A DNA stretch of 64,000 bases from Neurospora tetraspora (lineage: Eukaryota > Ascomycota > Sordariomycetes > Sordariales > Sordariaceae), in contig NW_026944387.1 in the NCBI RefSeq assembly GCF_033439725.1, positions 806,001-870,000 of the forward strand, in the 5' to 3' direction. The number at the start of each line of letters is the position of its first letter. Position 1 is the first letter of the stretch. The position numbers were made by a program, and so were the translations under genes. Positions 21,085 through 34,043 of this stretch are shown here, piece by piece. The notes under the pieces were generated by a model, which was not told the origin of the DNA, made no database searches, and saw only the letters and a list, made by a program, of their open reading frames with translations.

Positions 21085-22292
21085 TTTGGTGATGTGTGGT
21101 ATTTGGTGTTTTGGTTTAGGTTTGGGTATCTATGGCTGGAAACAACAACTCCTCTAAATAAAAAGGACTAAAGTGGATATGGTGGAAAAAAGAAAAGAAA
21201 GATGAATGATGACCTCTTCGCTCAGGGACAAGAAGGAGGACAGAGGACAGTAATATCTATTTACTACTCGTACGAAAGAGTCAGTCAGACCGCCCTAGAT
21301 TCCCGCGCACGGCGCAAAGTGGACGAAAGTGGACGACGGCAATGTTGGGAACAAGGGACCATCGGAGGGCGATCGGAGCTTGATCTGGGCCAATTGACCC
21401 AATCATGACTCCCCATTGTCATCTCTGCCGTGCCCAAGCCCGCCCCATGCCGCGGCTAACCACGTATGCACGGAGTCATTGAGGTCTCGACTCGGTGTTG
21501 GCGACGTTGCGTGTTAGCTGTGTTCCAGAACACGACTGCCGCGCCCCGCAGATTGCCCCTGAATTGCAGCTGGTGGGGTGTAGCTCCCTAACAAAGTTCA
21601 CCGCCCTCGGGGTTCAAAGTCGCGAGGCCGTGAACTGTGAGCAAGCTCCCCGCTGTCATTGCTGTCTTGGGTTTCCCCTGAGGTCATCTTATCTTTCTTA
21701 TCGGTTGCTAACTTCAGCCTTACCACCAAGTGACACCGACTGACGATTGGGCCTTGCGCGCAGTTACACTGGGCTGTAATGAGGCCGGGCCAAGCTTGCG
21801 CCGAAACGTACTAACAACTGCCTTGTGTCATCGTCGGGACCCTTCATTGTTCTTCGAAGCACCAACATCGGTTGGTTGCGTTGTCGTCTCCCTTTGATCC
21901 TCTCATCGTCTACGAATGCGATTGCGATTCTGCGCGGTCGACTATTACAACATTGTCAGCTGGAGCCTGGTTGATATCTGTTAGTGGAGGGGCCTTGGCT
22001 GGTCGACCATCGTTAAAGCATCGACTGCTATAGGTACGAATCGCATCACTCCGTAAAGCCAAGTCAATTAGATAATGAGAATCTCCAATTCCAACAACTC
22101 ATCGGCCCTACCTTTTCTTCTTCACCCTTTCTTGTTTAATTCTCGTTTTCCCCATTGCGCACGCCAATGGATCCATAGAAACGGTGACCGGGAACTCCGA
22201 CTCTAATTGAACTTGACTCCAGCAGCCAACCCCCGAAAGCCACCCAGCGCAAACCATCCACCGAAACCTCGAACTCCCCGACCGATTAGACC
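21085..22292. promoter_or_regulatory. shared upstream region of divergent BCAT and SCYL2-like genes
   Basis: About 1.2 kb between two divergent start codons. No supported gene. It presumably contains both promoters and 5' UTRs. I did not identify a specific transcription-factor site with confidence. Confidence 0.4.
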
Positions 22293-25200
22293 ATGGCCCT
22301 CGCCGGCGTCTTCAAGTCGCTTGGCGCGACCAACATCAACTCCAACTACAGCATATCTTCCACCCTTACGACGACAGCCGGACCATGGAAGATCTACCCG
22401 GCCAAGAAGAAGTCCACCGGCAAGGAGTACTCGGTCTTCGTCTTCGATAGGAAAATACTCGATGCGCATAGCAAAGATCTCAGTCGGTCCAGCGCCGCCG
22501 GCTTTAAGAAGGTGGTGGAAGAGGTGGTTGAGCGGCTGAAGAAGGAGGCCTCTTCGCTGGCCAGGCTACGGCATCCCGCCATTTTGGAGCTCGTCGAACC
22601 GGTGGAGGAAACAAGAGGCGGAGGTCTACAATTCGTCACGGAACCAGTCACAACATCACTCGCGGCAGTATTACAAGAGAAGGATGACCAGGAAAGAAAT
22701 CATGGTGTCGGTGGCCGATCAAGTCGCTATGTCAGAGAGGAACCCGACGGCACCCGGAGGAGGCGCGAGGTGGAAATAGACGAGCTGGAGTATCAGAAGG
22801 GATTGCTACAAGTCAGCAAAGCTTTGGAGTTCCTACACGAGAATGCCGGACTGGTCCACGGCAACCTGACCCCAGATGCTATTCTTATTAATGCCAAGGT
22901 GAGTTCCCTCTGTGACCCTCCGATATGGCTTGCGCTGACCCCGTACAGTCAGACTGGAAGGTCAGTGGCCTCGCTTTCTGCAGCCCACAGCAAGACTCGA
23001 ACAAGCCGACGTCGATACAACCGATCAGTCTTTCAGAGGTTCTGCACTATGAGCCCAGGTTACCTCGAACTGTCCAGATGAACCTCGACTATACTTCCCC
23101 TGACTTTGTCCTCGACAACAACCTCACATCTTCCGCCGATATGTTCTCGTTGGGTCTACTCTGTATATCTCTATACAACTCGCCCCATCGGTCACCATTC
23201 GAGTGCAACTCGAGTTTGTCTTCCTACAAAAGGCACTTCCAGTCTTCACAAGGCGTGCCGTCGTCAACCAACAACTACCTCTGTTCTCGCGAGCTACCCA
23301 AAGAGCTTGCCAACCATGTCCTGCCACGGCTTATCACGCGAAGGCCGGCCACCCGGATGACGGCCAAGGAGTTTCAGCAGAGCGAATACTTCAACAATAT
23401 TATGGTCAAGACTCTACGATTCCTAGATACTTTCCCGGCCAAGACGCCCAATGAGAAGCAGGCGTTCTTGAGGGGATTGATCAAGGTTCTACCAGATTTT
23501 CCCAACTCCGTGATGGAGAAGAAGATACTTCCAGGGTTGTTGGAGGAGATGAAGGACAAGGAACTCATATCGTTGATTCTGCACAATATCTTCAAGATTG
23601 TCGAGCTTTTACCGTCTACGGCCGGCAAGAGAGCTTTTGGAGACCGAGTACGACCGGTGATCAAGGAGATCTTTGTCACAAACGCAAAACAGGCACAGGA
23701 ACGAGATCCTGCTAGGGATGCGGGTTTGATGATCATCATTGAGCAGTTGCATGTTATTGTTGGAGCCTGTCCTGGGAAGGAATTTAAGGATGGTAGGCAC
23801 TCCAAACACCTTGTGTCAATTCACACTTGCTAACACAGTCTAGACATCCTCCCCATCATCTTCGCCGCCCTGGAGTCTCCAACCCCCGTCCTAGTCGGCG
23901 CAGCACTCCAAAGTCTCCCAAGCGTCCTCCCAGTCCTAGACTTTAGCACCATCAAGAACGAGCTCTTTCCCGTAGTCGCCATGATCTTCAGCAAAACCAA
24001 CAGTCTCGCCATCAAAGTCCGCGGTCTTCAAGCTTTCGTCGTCCTCTGCGGCGGCTCCACTGACCCCTTGGCGAACAACGACGGCCTCGACGGACTCGGT
24101 CCCAGCGAACGGAAACCTTCGTCCAGCTCTAGTGCGCTAGACAAGTTTACCATGCAGGAGAAGATCGTACCCCTGATCAAGGCCATCAAAACCAAGGAAC
24201 CGGCCGTCATGATTGCCGCCCTGAACGTTTTGCGGATCGTGGGGAAAGTAGCTGATGCCGACTTTGTGGCTATGGAAATCTTGCCCATATTGTGGGCGAT
24301 GAGCCTAACGCCCTTGCTCGACCTCAGGCAGTTCCAGTCTTTCATGGATCTCATCAAGAGCTTGTCCAAACGGGTGGAAGACGAACAGACCAAGAAACTG
24401 CAGGAGCTCAACGGCGGTAATACCTCCGGTCCAGCAGAAGACTTCATGTCCCTAGGCGGGCTATCCGGTTCCTCAGCTCTAGACACGAACGGGACATCAG
24501 CCAACGATTTCGCGGCTCTAGTAGGCGGCGGTGGTAATACTAACAATAACACCAGCCCGCTCGACTCCGGCGGATGGGACAACGCCCTAACCTCCGGCTC
24601 CAAACCGCCGGTAACCTCCCCCGGCGTCCGCTCCGGCACCGGCACCGGCCGCTCCACTCCCGCCGCGACCTTCTCTTGGTCATCCACTCCCCCCGCCACC
24701 ACCACTGCGCCCTCGACAACCCTCAAACCCCAAACCACCGGCTCCAACTTCCGCACTGTTACACCAGATCTCAACTCCTTCCAGGCTCTAACTCCCCAAT
24801 CTACTCAATTCTCTCAGCCGCTTCAACCTACCCCCTCCACAATCACCTCCCCAACAGGTATTGGTATCAACTGGGGCGCGGCCACTCAAGCGCAGGCAAA
24901 TCCCTGGTCATCAACACCCGCATCAACCGTCACCTCTCCCTCTATCGCTCCGCCGACAAATGCCTTTGGGAATATGAACCTAGGCCAGTTATCTAGCAAT
25001 TCCCGAACCAGCTCTTCATTTTCATTACAACCACCACCGTCGGCGTCGGCGGTTTCTACACCCGGGTTTGGCTCGGGGACTGGCGGATTCAGCCTAGCAC
25101 CACCACCCAAGGCTCCTGCGCAGAGTGGCGCGCCGACGACGACGACGACGACTTGGGGGAGTGGGAGTGGGTCGTTTGGGAACTTGAGCCTGGGGAGTAT

Positions 25201-25444
25201 CAATAATGGTGCTAATAGCATGGGGAATATGATGGCTGCTAAGAGCAATACCGGTGGTATGATGGGGTCTGGGTTTGGTGGGATGGGTGGTATGGGGGGG
25301 ACAAGTATGGGAATGATGCAACCCCTCCAACCGCAATCATCTGGTTGGGGAACACCATTACAGCCTCAACAAGCGCGAGCACAACAGCAGCATCAGCAGC
25401 AACAGAACAAGTCTGGCTTGGATAAGTATGAGAGTTTACTGTGA
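22293..25444 (+). CDS. SCY1-family pseudokinase, SCYL2-like
   Basis: SCY1-like proteins are kinase-fold scaffolds in clathrin-dependent Golgi/endosome traffic. Exons are 22293-22898, 22949-23792 and 23844-25444, with introns of 50 and 51 nt, and encode 1,016 residues. Residues about 30-330 have the protein-kinase fold. The catalytic HRD loop is replaced by LVHGNLTPDAILIN, and the region after it reads WKVSGLAFCS instead of DFG, so it is predicted to be catalytically weak or inactive. A helical, HEAT-like region follows (about 370-650; LPDFPNSVMEKKILPGLLEE, NPPT-like and MQEKIVPLIKAIKTKEPA segments). The C-terminal third is a disordered tail rich in Ser, Thr, Gly, Gln and Met, ending LDKYESLL. 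A bulky tail of this kind is usual in fungal SCYL2 relatives. Confidence 0.88.
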
Positions 25445-26785
25445 AGCTCGAACGGAACGACAGAAAGGGGTGAAGAGAGGAGGCGCAGCAGATCTGATGA
25501 GTAGATCTGGGAAGTAGTGGCCAAAAGGGAACGAACGGGAGCTAAAGTAACTGAGAGGATGATGAAGTGAAGTAAAAGCTTGTTGAAGTTTATATATATC
25601 TCGAGAGCGTACTAGAATTATATAATACATACCCGGCGTGTTTAGGTGAGTATTCATTCACTTGGTACTCAGCTGTGCTCGGCTGTGCTCGACCCTGCTA
25701 GCTGTCTTGAATGCCCGTGTATAAGACTATCAAAGCAACCACGAACGCGTGAATGGTGGAAGTGTAATGAGACCTAAAATTCCTTGTTTGTTTGGACATA
25801 AAGGGTTAAAAGTGTTGTCACCTTGTTTACATTCCCCTTTTAACACCTTATCACCATCTTTTCATCATCTTTATGCACCGTCTTATCAATATCTTAGAGG
25901 AGGTTCTCAACATGTTATCAACCTGCCTGTCCCCAGCAACCAAACAACAACGTCTGTCTGTCTACTAATTATATAACCTCAAACTGCCAGTCAATTTATA
26001 CCATCCCACTCCCCGCCGCTTGCGGAGGGCGACACGCCAAAACAAAAGGCGGGACAGTATTTGTTGACTGTCACTTGTTTCAAGTGTCCATATATTATCC
26101 CCCCTCAAACTTTCTTCTACCCGACCCCGTGGGTATGATGTGCTGCCTCCCTCCATCCACGGGACACTCACGGGTACCTACCTACCTACCTCTCTCTCTC
26201 TCTTAGCCGACCTCAGCCGACGTCGGTTCTCGGTTGGTCCTTGTATACCTTTTAGAAGTACAGATCGATCAACATCAACGCTCAGTTCATCCAGATGAAG
26301 ATGTTAAAAAGGCTACTAGAACACCTTACCACGCCTCTCTTGCGGTTGCCATGGGCATGGAGGAGTTATCGCCCTCGCCCTTGCCCCCCCCAAAGCATCA
26401 AACATAATCATAAGGTCCGACTACAAACTCACAAAAAGACGAACAGGAGGGGATAGATGTAAAGGAGCGAGTAAGGTAAGGTAAGGTAAGATAAGACAAG
26501 GTAAATCGCTTTGTATTCAACCCCTCAAAGTACTAAAAGCCAGAAGCAAAACTGACTTCGCTAAAGCAGATAAATAAAGCATTGGGCGGCACCCTCCATT
26601 AACCACTTATAACCACCTATAATCACCACACACACCTATCTCCTCGTCCTCCCACCTTCCTCACGACACACGACATCTTATACGATGTCTTTCTGTCTCA
26701 GTCAAATCATAGACCAGAAGCAGAAACCACCCCTCCTCAGATCTCTCACCACCTTTCCCAATTGGAATCACACCCAAACCTAAGC
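25445..26785. other. intergenic region with microsatellites
   Basis: Lies between the convergent SCYL2-like and Aim21 genes. It contains an (ACCT)n-(CT)n tract at about 26175-26203 and a GTAAG-type pentanucleotide run at about 26470-26502. No supported gene. Confidence 0.5.
26470..26502 (+). repeat. AGGTA-type pentanucleotide microsatellite
   Basis: Four near-perfect copies of the 5-bp unit GTAAG followed by decayed copies (GATAAGACAAGG). Confidence 0.7.
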
Positions 26786-29700
26786 CTAAGCCTCCTCACC
26801 CCCCTTATCCTCCGCCTCCAAAGGCTTCACACCACCACTTCCATCCCTAGTGACATGTTCCTGGACAATAGTCTCCCCAGCGGTGTTAGTCACCAGGGAC
26901 TTGACTTCCTCCTTTGGCGCCTCTTCAGTGGTAGAGGTGGGGTCGGTAGCGGAGGAGTTAGTAACCGCAGTATCAGCAGCCGCCGCCTCAGCCTTTGCCG
27001 AAGCTGTAGTGGCATCGCGCTTATCTTCTACCTTTTCGGTTTCAGACGCAGTAGTGGTGGTGGGCGGTTCTTCGGCTTCAGTCTTCTTGGTTTCCGTCTC
27101 GGCCTGGGCATCGGCTTCGACGGGTTCGGGGGCGGGAGCTTCGGTGGAGGTAGGTGTGTCAGCCGGAGCGGAAGATTCGGCTTCTGCCTCGGCTTCGGCC
27201 TCCTCCTCAGCCTTAACCTCCGCTTCGATTGCGGGAGTGGAGGGGAAGGCACCGGGTGCTTCGGAGATAATAGCCTCGGGGGAAGCACTGGGCTCGGGCT
27301 CGGGCGAAGGAGCCTTCTCTTCATTGGTCTCTTCCTTTGGTGCTTCCTCCTTAGCCTCCTTCTGGACAGTTTCGGGAACCAGCTTCTCTACCACAGCCTT
27401 AGCTTCGTCCTTGACTTCCTCAACCTTGGGCTTCTCAGTCTCAGTCTCGGGCTTAATCTCGCTCTTAACCTCTTCCTTCTTCTCCTCCTTCGGCTTCTCC
27501 TCTTCCAAGCCCTTCAACTCAGCAATACCAACACGAACACCACCCTCCTCACTCTCAGGATTAATAGCCCAATAACTAACCGAAACCGAGAAACTCAACT
27601 TCGGACCAGTCACCTCCTTCTTCTCCTCAGCCACCGCCGGCGCCGCAGCAGCCGTAGCAGCAGCCTTAGCAGCAGCAGGCGCCCTCCTCTGGGGACCCCT
27701 CGCCCTGCCCTTTCTAGCATCACTAAGCGGCACCTTCTCCTTCACCTCCGCCTTCTCCTGCTCCTCGGCCGGCGCCTCCTCCTTCTTAACCGGTATCTGC
27801 GGGCCGAGACGCAAGCGGTTGTTAAGGTCGCTCATGAAACCGGCCTGCAGAGCGGCGATCTTAGAGCCCATCGGACGAGCGGGGACGGCGGGCTTCTGAC
27901 GAGGAGGAGCGGCGGCCTCGGCGGGTTCGAGACCGCCGGACGTGGGAGACGCCTTGACGGGGCGCGCGGGAATGGCGGGCTTGGCGGCCGGCTTGGGCTT
28001 GGGACGGTCGGGGATGGAAGGGCGGGAGGGAAGAGATGGGCGGGAGGGGATCGCCGGGGGTGAGGGCTTTCGTTCTGTGACTGCGGCGGGAGTGGGAACA
28101 GGCTCCTTTGGCTCGGGTGTCTCGTCCTTGACCTCGGGCTTCTCGGCAAGCTTTTCGTCGATCTTGGGCTCAGGCTCCTCTGTACGGGGAGAGACCTTGG
28201 GAGACTCGGCCGCGGCCTCCTCCGTCTGCTCCTCGTCCTGCTGGGGAGTAGAAACCTCGGTCTGCAGCTGCAAGCTCTCCGGGCTATCCTCCCAAACATC
28301 GCGGCTAGGGAACCTCTGAGCCATGGCCGGCCTGGCAGCCTTGGCAGCCTCCTTCTTCACTTCCTGCAGAAGATGGGGCTGACCCTGAACCCAGGAAGGT
28401 CTTTGCTGGTGCGAAGAAGGCCTGGGAGTACTCGACTTGACGAAACCATCGGGGCCGTTTTCCCGGGCTTCCTTCTCGGCAAGCTCTTCTTGCTGACGGG
28501 CAAACGCTTGAGCAAAGGTCTCACCCTCGCGAGGTTCTATCTGGGGCTTGGCCTGCTCCTGACCCTCTTCCTCTTGCTGCTCAGCGGTGGGTTCCGGGGT
28601 GGAAACTTCGGCGGTGTACATGGTACTGCTAGGGGCGTCCTCCCAGACGTCAGCACTGGGGAAGCGGCGCTTGTGCTCGGTCTTGGGTCTCAAGGGAACC
28701 TCAGGCTTCTTCGCGGGTTGTTCGTCATCCTTGAAGAGGGGCTCATATTCCTCGACATCCTCGAGGGGGGTAGAGCGCATCTCGAAAGAGTTCTCCCTGT
28801 AGATGCTGGCCGGTCTGCTAGTCGGGCGACTCTTGGGTTCAGCACTTTCGCGGCGCTTGGGCACAACGGCCGGCTCGTGAGCGTAGGGCGATGGGTTCTG
28901 TGCGACCTCATCCTCGGCAAGGATAGGGGCAGTGTACTCCTCCTCTTCTTCAGCCGCCGGTGCTGATCCATCCATGGACTTGCCTCTTGAGCTGCGACGG
29001 TTGGGCTCGTCCACGTGAATCACGTTCTTCCTGGGTTCTTCGTCCTCCTCTAGAGCGCGGGACTCGCCATTGTCATCTTGCACAGCAAAGGTCGGCTTGA
29101 CAGGAGACTTGCGGCCGGAGGAATGAGGGCGGGGAGACGCGACGCGAGAGGTAGACTCCTCAATGGCTTGCCATCCAACCTGCTCGCTGGGGGTACCGGG
29201 GTAGTTCTGGACACCTGTGATCAGAACTTGTTAGCCAAGAGCGAGCATAGTAGTTAGGCATACGAGTGGTGCTTACCAAGACCAGAGCCACGACTGGCGG
29301 TCTCGCGAACAATCTTGTTCAGATTCTCGCTGCTCATCGAGAAGTTGTTGGCACGATCGTACTGATAAGGCGTGTGCTCCTTCTTGAGAGCCTCGGGGTG
29401 CTTGTCAAAATATGCCTTTTCAAGCTTGTCCACAGCAAACACACCATGACCGTGAAGGCCATAGCTGCCGGGAGGAAGGCTGCCGCGGGCAGAAGTCCTA
29501 CGACTGTGATGCTTCACCTTATCGGCAGTTGCGCCAGGAGCAGGCGATGGAGCCTGGACATCACCAGCGTTCTTGTACATGGGCACTTGCTGGCCAATCT
29601 CGGGAATACCATGCTCGTCCTCCAAGTCCACCGACAGCTGGCTAGTAGTGCTAGCCTTCTTCTTAAGACTCCTATTGGACGGGAGGACGTGCGTCGACTC

Positions 29701-30174
29701 GTCGTTACTGCTGGGACGGCCGATTCCAAAGGCCGCAGCTCTGTCGCTATCGGTGCGCGTAACGGCCATGATGCGCTGCTTGGCATTAGCAGGAGGCAGG
29801 GACGGCTTGGGCGCATGAAGCTTGAGATCGTGGCCGATAGTCCTAGTCTGCTCGGGGGCAGTACTCTGTTCGCTGGAAGGAGTATTCTCGGTGATGTTGG
29901 CATATTCCATGCCCTCTTGGCCGAGGGACGGCAGGTCAACAGACGTGGATCTTTTGATATCCTCGCCATTGTGACCGTTGCGCAGGGGATGCGCAGACTT
30001 GGGCTGAATAGGCCCCGCGTTAAGAGGCGAAGGCGCAAAGCGGTTCGGGTTCGGGCTCATGGAGCGCTCGATGCGGTTCTTGTTCGGGCGTGGAGGGACC
30101 ATTGGAGCTGGCTGTTTCTCGGTACTCCTAGACGGTCTAGGGGGGATGGGAGGCTGAGATGCTGTGGTAGACAT
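26786..30174 (-). CDS. AIM21: Aim21-family protein (altered inheritance of mitochondria 21 homologue)
   Basis: In yeast, Aim21 works with Tda2 at cortical actin patches to limit barbed-end growth. Exon 1 is 30174-29277, the intron is 62 nt (GTAAGC...CACAG), and exon 2 is 29214-26786, giving 1,108 residues, nearly all predicted disordered. The N-terminus is proline-rich (PPIPPRPSRS, MVPPRPNKNR), suited to SH3 binding. Exon 1 also holds YGLHGHGVFAVDKLEKAYF. Exon 2 has two internal copies of RFPSxDVWEDxP followed by TEVSTP, a PAIPSRPSLPSRPSIPDRP block and, near residue 750, the family signature KIAALQAGFMSDLNNRL followed by RLGPQ. The last 350 residues are a Glu/Ala/Lys-rich low-complexity tail. 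The complementary strand is also long and open, but only because of this bias. Confidence 0.82.
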
Positions 30175-32260
30175 GGTGATATCTGGGCTCGGGACGAGTC
30201 GAAGCTATGTATGTTCGGTGTGTATAATGGAAGGAATGTTTCCGTTCGTTATCAGCCGGGGTAAGTCTGGCTCAGTGACCAATGTCTCGGATCTCTGGAT
30301 ATGGATGTCGAGGTGTGATGCACGTGTAAGTGGCAGTGGCGGGTATAGTAGGTCGTGTAGTTTCGTCAAAGTCACTCGTGTAAGTGGCTTGGTACTAAAG
30401 TGACTATCAGGGAACGTGCGCCTCAGGTTAGCCCAGGTTCTCTGCCATGTATTCAGCGTTATAAAGGCACAGGAACAAGTCAATAGTAACAGATGTTAAA
30501 GGAACAATGGGATGCAAGATAACTGAAGTGCGCCTGGCCTGGCAGAACAAGGGTGTGTTGAAGGTGAGGGAAGTGGGTGTGGTGCTTCGTGATCTTTCGT
30601 GATAATGATGGGTGGTGATACGGCAGTGTCCAGCCAGAAAGGGGCAACCCGGGGCAAAGCCAGGGCTTCCCGGATCCGCCGTTCCCCTTGGACACCGCTT
30701 GTGGTTTTGGACGGGTCGCAATAATCTGGAAACACCGCGCTTGTCCAGTGCGTCTCGGTTGTTCGGTTGGCGCGGCCCTTTTTTCTGTTGGGAGGAATCG
30801 TGGAAGGTATTCCAAGACTTTGCTCACGCAGCCTTCCGCCGCAAGATAAGAGGTCTCGTCACTGCCATGGAAACTTGTACCGAGAAGCCCGGTACCGTCT
30901 GATAAGACGACACTGGGTACTTCTCTTTGCAATAGCAGTACATGTAGCTGGAAGATGTGCTTCCGTGTGTAACTTGAGCTTCTTCAGGTCTGGATGTAGC
31001 TATCACGGGAAGGAGGGAGATCACCATTGCCCGCTTCAGGTTGATGTCTTCCCTCCTTTCCCAGCTTCCCAACTCCACCCATCGCTCAGTATTATCCGCA
31101 CCTCATCTGCCAACTCAGGGTTACGGAGACTCCTGAGTTTGCGCAGAGTGGCCCAGCTCAGAGAGGTTGACCCGGAATCATGGAAGGTGGTGTTGATGGA
31201 GGGGCTTGAGGATATCGATGTCTTGGCTGGGCAGATGCTGAGGCAGGATCGGGAAGATGGTTGGGGAAGTAATGTGTCAAAGTGCCTTCAGCAGGCGAGG
31301 CCGGCGCTTGCTCAAGCCCGTGGAATCCGCATACGACCTTGACAGGCTGGGGAAATCGGATGGGATGGCGTGTGTCACTGCGCTCACTCACCTAGAGATA
31401 AGGTTCCGTGTTGACAATGCAAGTATAATGGTGGTGATATCGGGCGATTAGGTTCATAGGAAGGGTCAAGTCGGGGTCAATTGGAAACTGAAAGAGTAAA
31501 GTGAGTGGCCTCTCTTGCTTTTGTTCTTTGAAGACGAGTAAGTTAGTTGCGAGTCGAAGGAATAATGGAAACGGATTTGCGATGGAAACAGGCCTGACGA
31601 GTAGGCGGCGCGCTGGCCACTTATATCGTCTTTATTATGTACAATCACTCATCATTCATGCCGCACTTATACACTACTGTCCCGACTGTCTATCCGCACA
31701 ATGAATTGTCTGCTTCCATGACCAATTGGGACATTCATCTGCATACTTTCTCCGACGGCATGTGCATCGTCAATGGCCTCATTAGGCTTAGGACAAAGTG
31801 CCCCAATGCCCCTCGCCGTCATCAACCGCCAACGTACCGCAAAGGTACCGCCAAAAGCCGTCATGGGGCGCATACAGTGTCATGGCACCGCTACACGGTA
31901 CGAATCGACCGGTTCCTGATTTACAAAATGTTGCCATCTGACCGTCAAACTCTGCCGTCCAGCCGAGTTGGTCCTATATGAGTTTTGGTTAACTGTCATC
32001 TTGAAAGCGTCCTCTTTCTGCTCCAGTTGAGATTCAATGTTGTGGTTCCAAGACAGACAGCCGGAGACATCTTGAGCAGAGTCAACTGAAGACAAGTGCT
32101 CATCAAGGTGCACAATCCAAAGCTCCCCCTGGCAGCGCCTCAAAGAACATTTCAGGTTTTCCAACGTTAAACCCCTTTCAGGAGTCAGGACACCCCCTGG
32201 CAAGGCCCTGTCATATCTCTACCCCACCATTGCCCCACCTCTTTGAGATGCAACGGGCAG
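30175..32260. other. intergenic region, no supported gene
   Basis: About 2.1 kb upstream of the Aim21 gene and left of the hAT element. Open frames up to about 190 codons exist, but none has introns, domains or composition typical of the genes here. The base composition is normal up to the transposon edge. Confidence 0.45.
32253..32260 (+). repeat. target site duplication ACGGGCAG (left copy)
   Basis: Directly abuts the left terminal repeat. The right copy at 35100-35107 reads ACGGGCTG, matching at 7 of 8 positions. Confidence 0.65.
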
Positions 32261-32273
32261 TTAGGGATCGATC
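32261..32273 (+). repeat. left terminal inverted repeat of hAT-like element
   Basis: TTAGGGATCGATC, the exact inverse of 35087-35099. Confidence 0.75.
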
Positions 32274-33630
32274 TGAAATTTCTGAACGTAGAAAATTTCA
32301 GAAATTTCTGAAAATTTCATGCAAAAATGAACATTTTTTCTATCTTTTCAGCACACGTAACTAAAATATAGGTAAATCTAGGTGTTTTGGGGTCTTAAAT
32401 AGCTACCCAAAATCGAAAAAATCGATAATTTTAGTAATAATCGTCATTTTTACTACTTTTTACTAGAAATTGATTTTTATATACATAAATGCAAATTTAT
32501 AAATTTAATAATTATTTTAATTAGCGATGCCCTCTTATTGAACCTGCTACTTACTCCGCCTTATTATATTAAATTTAATTGTCTACGTATATATAATTAT
32601 ATAACTACTCGTCGATTTATAATAATAATTAGTTCGTTTATATAGGAAATAATATAATAAATGATTAATTTAAATTTCTAAGTTTATAACCGTTTATATA
32701 AACGAATATAGCTATATCTATCTTTTTGCTAATTAGTCAGTTATGGTAAGGACTTTCTAGAAAATTTATAATAAAGAAGGCTTGCTTATAAAACACGCTA
32801 TTAATTAGGGTATTAAATATTTATATAGTTAGCAGTATAATAAATGAACGGTTATTTTATATTATAATCTACTATAATTTAAGGTCGAAGTTATTATAAT
32901 TTTAAAGACTACCGTCCGGATTGTAAATACCTTTACGCCTTTTAAAAATAAAGAAATCAGCGATAGCCTATTCGTTTATTACGTTATTAAATATATAAAT
33001 ATACTCCCTTAGGAAGGATAATACTACGCCAATAATATTCTAAATAAAGGGTTAAATAGCTTCGAATCTTACTATTATAGTAGATAGGTATAAAAGGAAG
33101 CCTAACCAATTAATAGGAATTAACTATTTAATCTTCTTCAATACGTAAAAGAGTTCTAATTCCTACTAATCCGCAGCGGCGAGAAAATAACGTAAACGCA
33201 ATTATTCTTCTTAAATTTTAATTTAGCGTAGAATAATATAACCAACGTACGCTCTATCCGCCTCTAATATTAATTATACCTTATAAAATAATACTAGAAA
33301 CTGTTTAAAAACCTCGAAAATATATTAGAATTATATATTCTTAATAATATTTATTATTTATATAAATTATATAGGGTTTACGCCGGCTTTATTATTACTA
33401 ATAACGGCGGCGATATAGGGTACTTCTTAATATTAATTAAAGAAATAGGTATCCTTTACAAAGGTTTATAGAACGATTTATACGCGTTTAATCGAAATAA
33501 TAGATTTATACTATAACCCCTAGCGGGTATTTATATTAATTTAATGAATTAATAATATAAATGGAATATTTAGAAAGTAATTTACTTTATTAAAAGCGAT
33601 AAAATTTTATTATAATATATAATTATTAAG

Positions 33631-34043
33631 AGAACCTCTATCTATACGTAGATAAAACTCTATTTGTACGTAAATAAAAATATAAAAAGAAGTTTAATTT
33701 AATTAAATCTAAAGGTATAAAACTAATAATAATATTAAAATACTCGTAGAATTTTAATAGATTTTCCCTAATAAGCGCCATTTTGCACAGAGTAAGTACC
33801 ACTCCAATAATACTTATCCTAAAATTCAATTCTTAAATTAACTTCTTTTAAAACTGTTATTAGTTTTGGAAGCTACTAAGTACGTACGTATATAAGCTAA
33901 GGCTTATAAAATGCAAAAAAAAGTAATACAAATTCTTAACCCTTATATAGGCTTAAAATCCCCACTTTCGTAGCGAGAAATTAGATTCTAAATTTTAATC
34001 CACGTACAAATAGAGTTTTATCCACGTACAAATAGAATTTCTC
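33631..34043. repeat. nested inverted-repeat element inside the hAT remnant
   Basis: Two inverted arms of about 45 bp (33631-33675 and 33998-34043) share GATAAAACTCTATTTGTACG. Each arm contains the motif CTATTTGTACGT(G/A)G twice. Most arm differences are C/T or G/A, as expected after RIP. The arrangement resembles a small Tc1/mariner-type element (413 bp) that inserted into the hAT transposon before RIP. Flanking TA is present but ambiguous in this AT-rich context. Confidence 0.55.

Noticed and set aside
26850-28966. Long open frames on the plus strand, rich in Ser, Gly and Leu
   Set aside because: They are antisense to the Aim21 gene, whose biased Glu/Ala/Lys/Pro codons leave the opposite strand free of stops. 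No homology or splice structure supports them.
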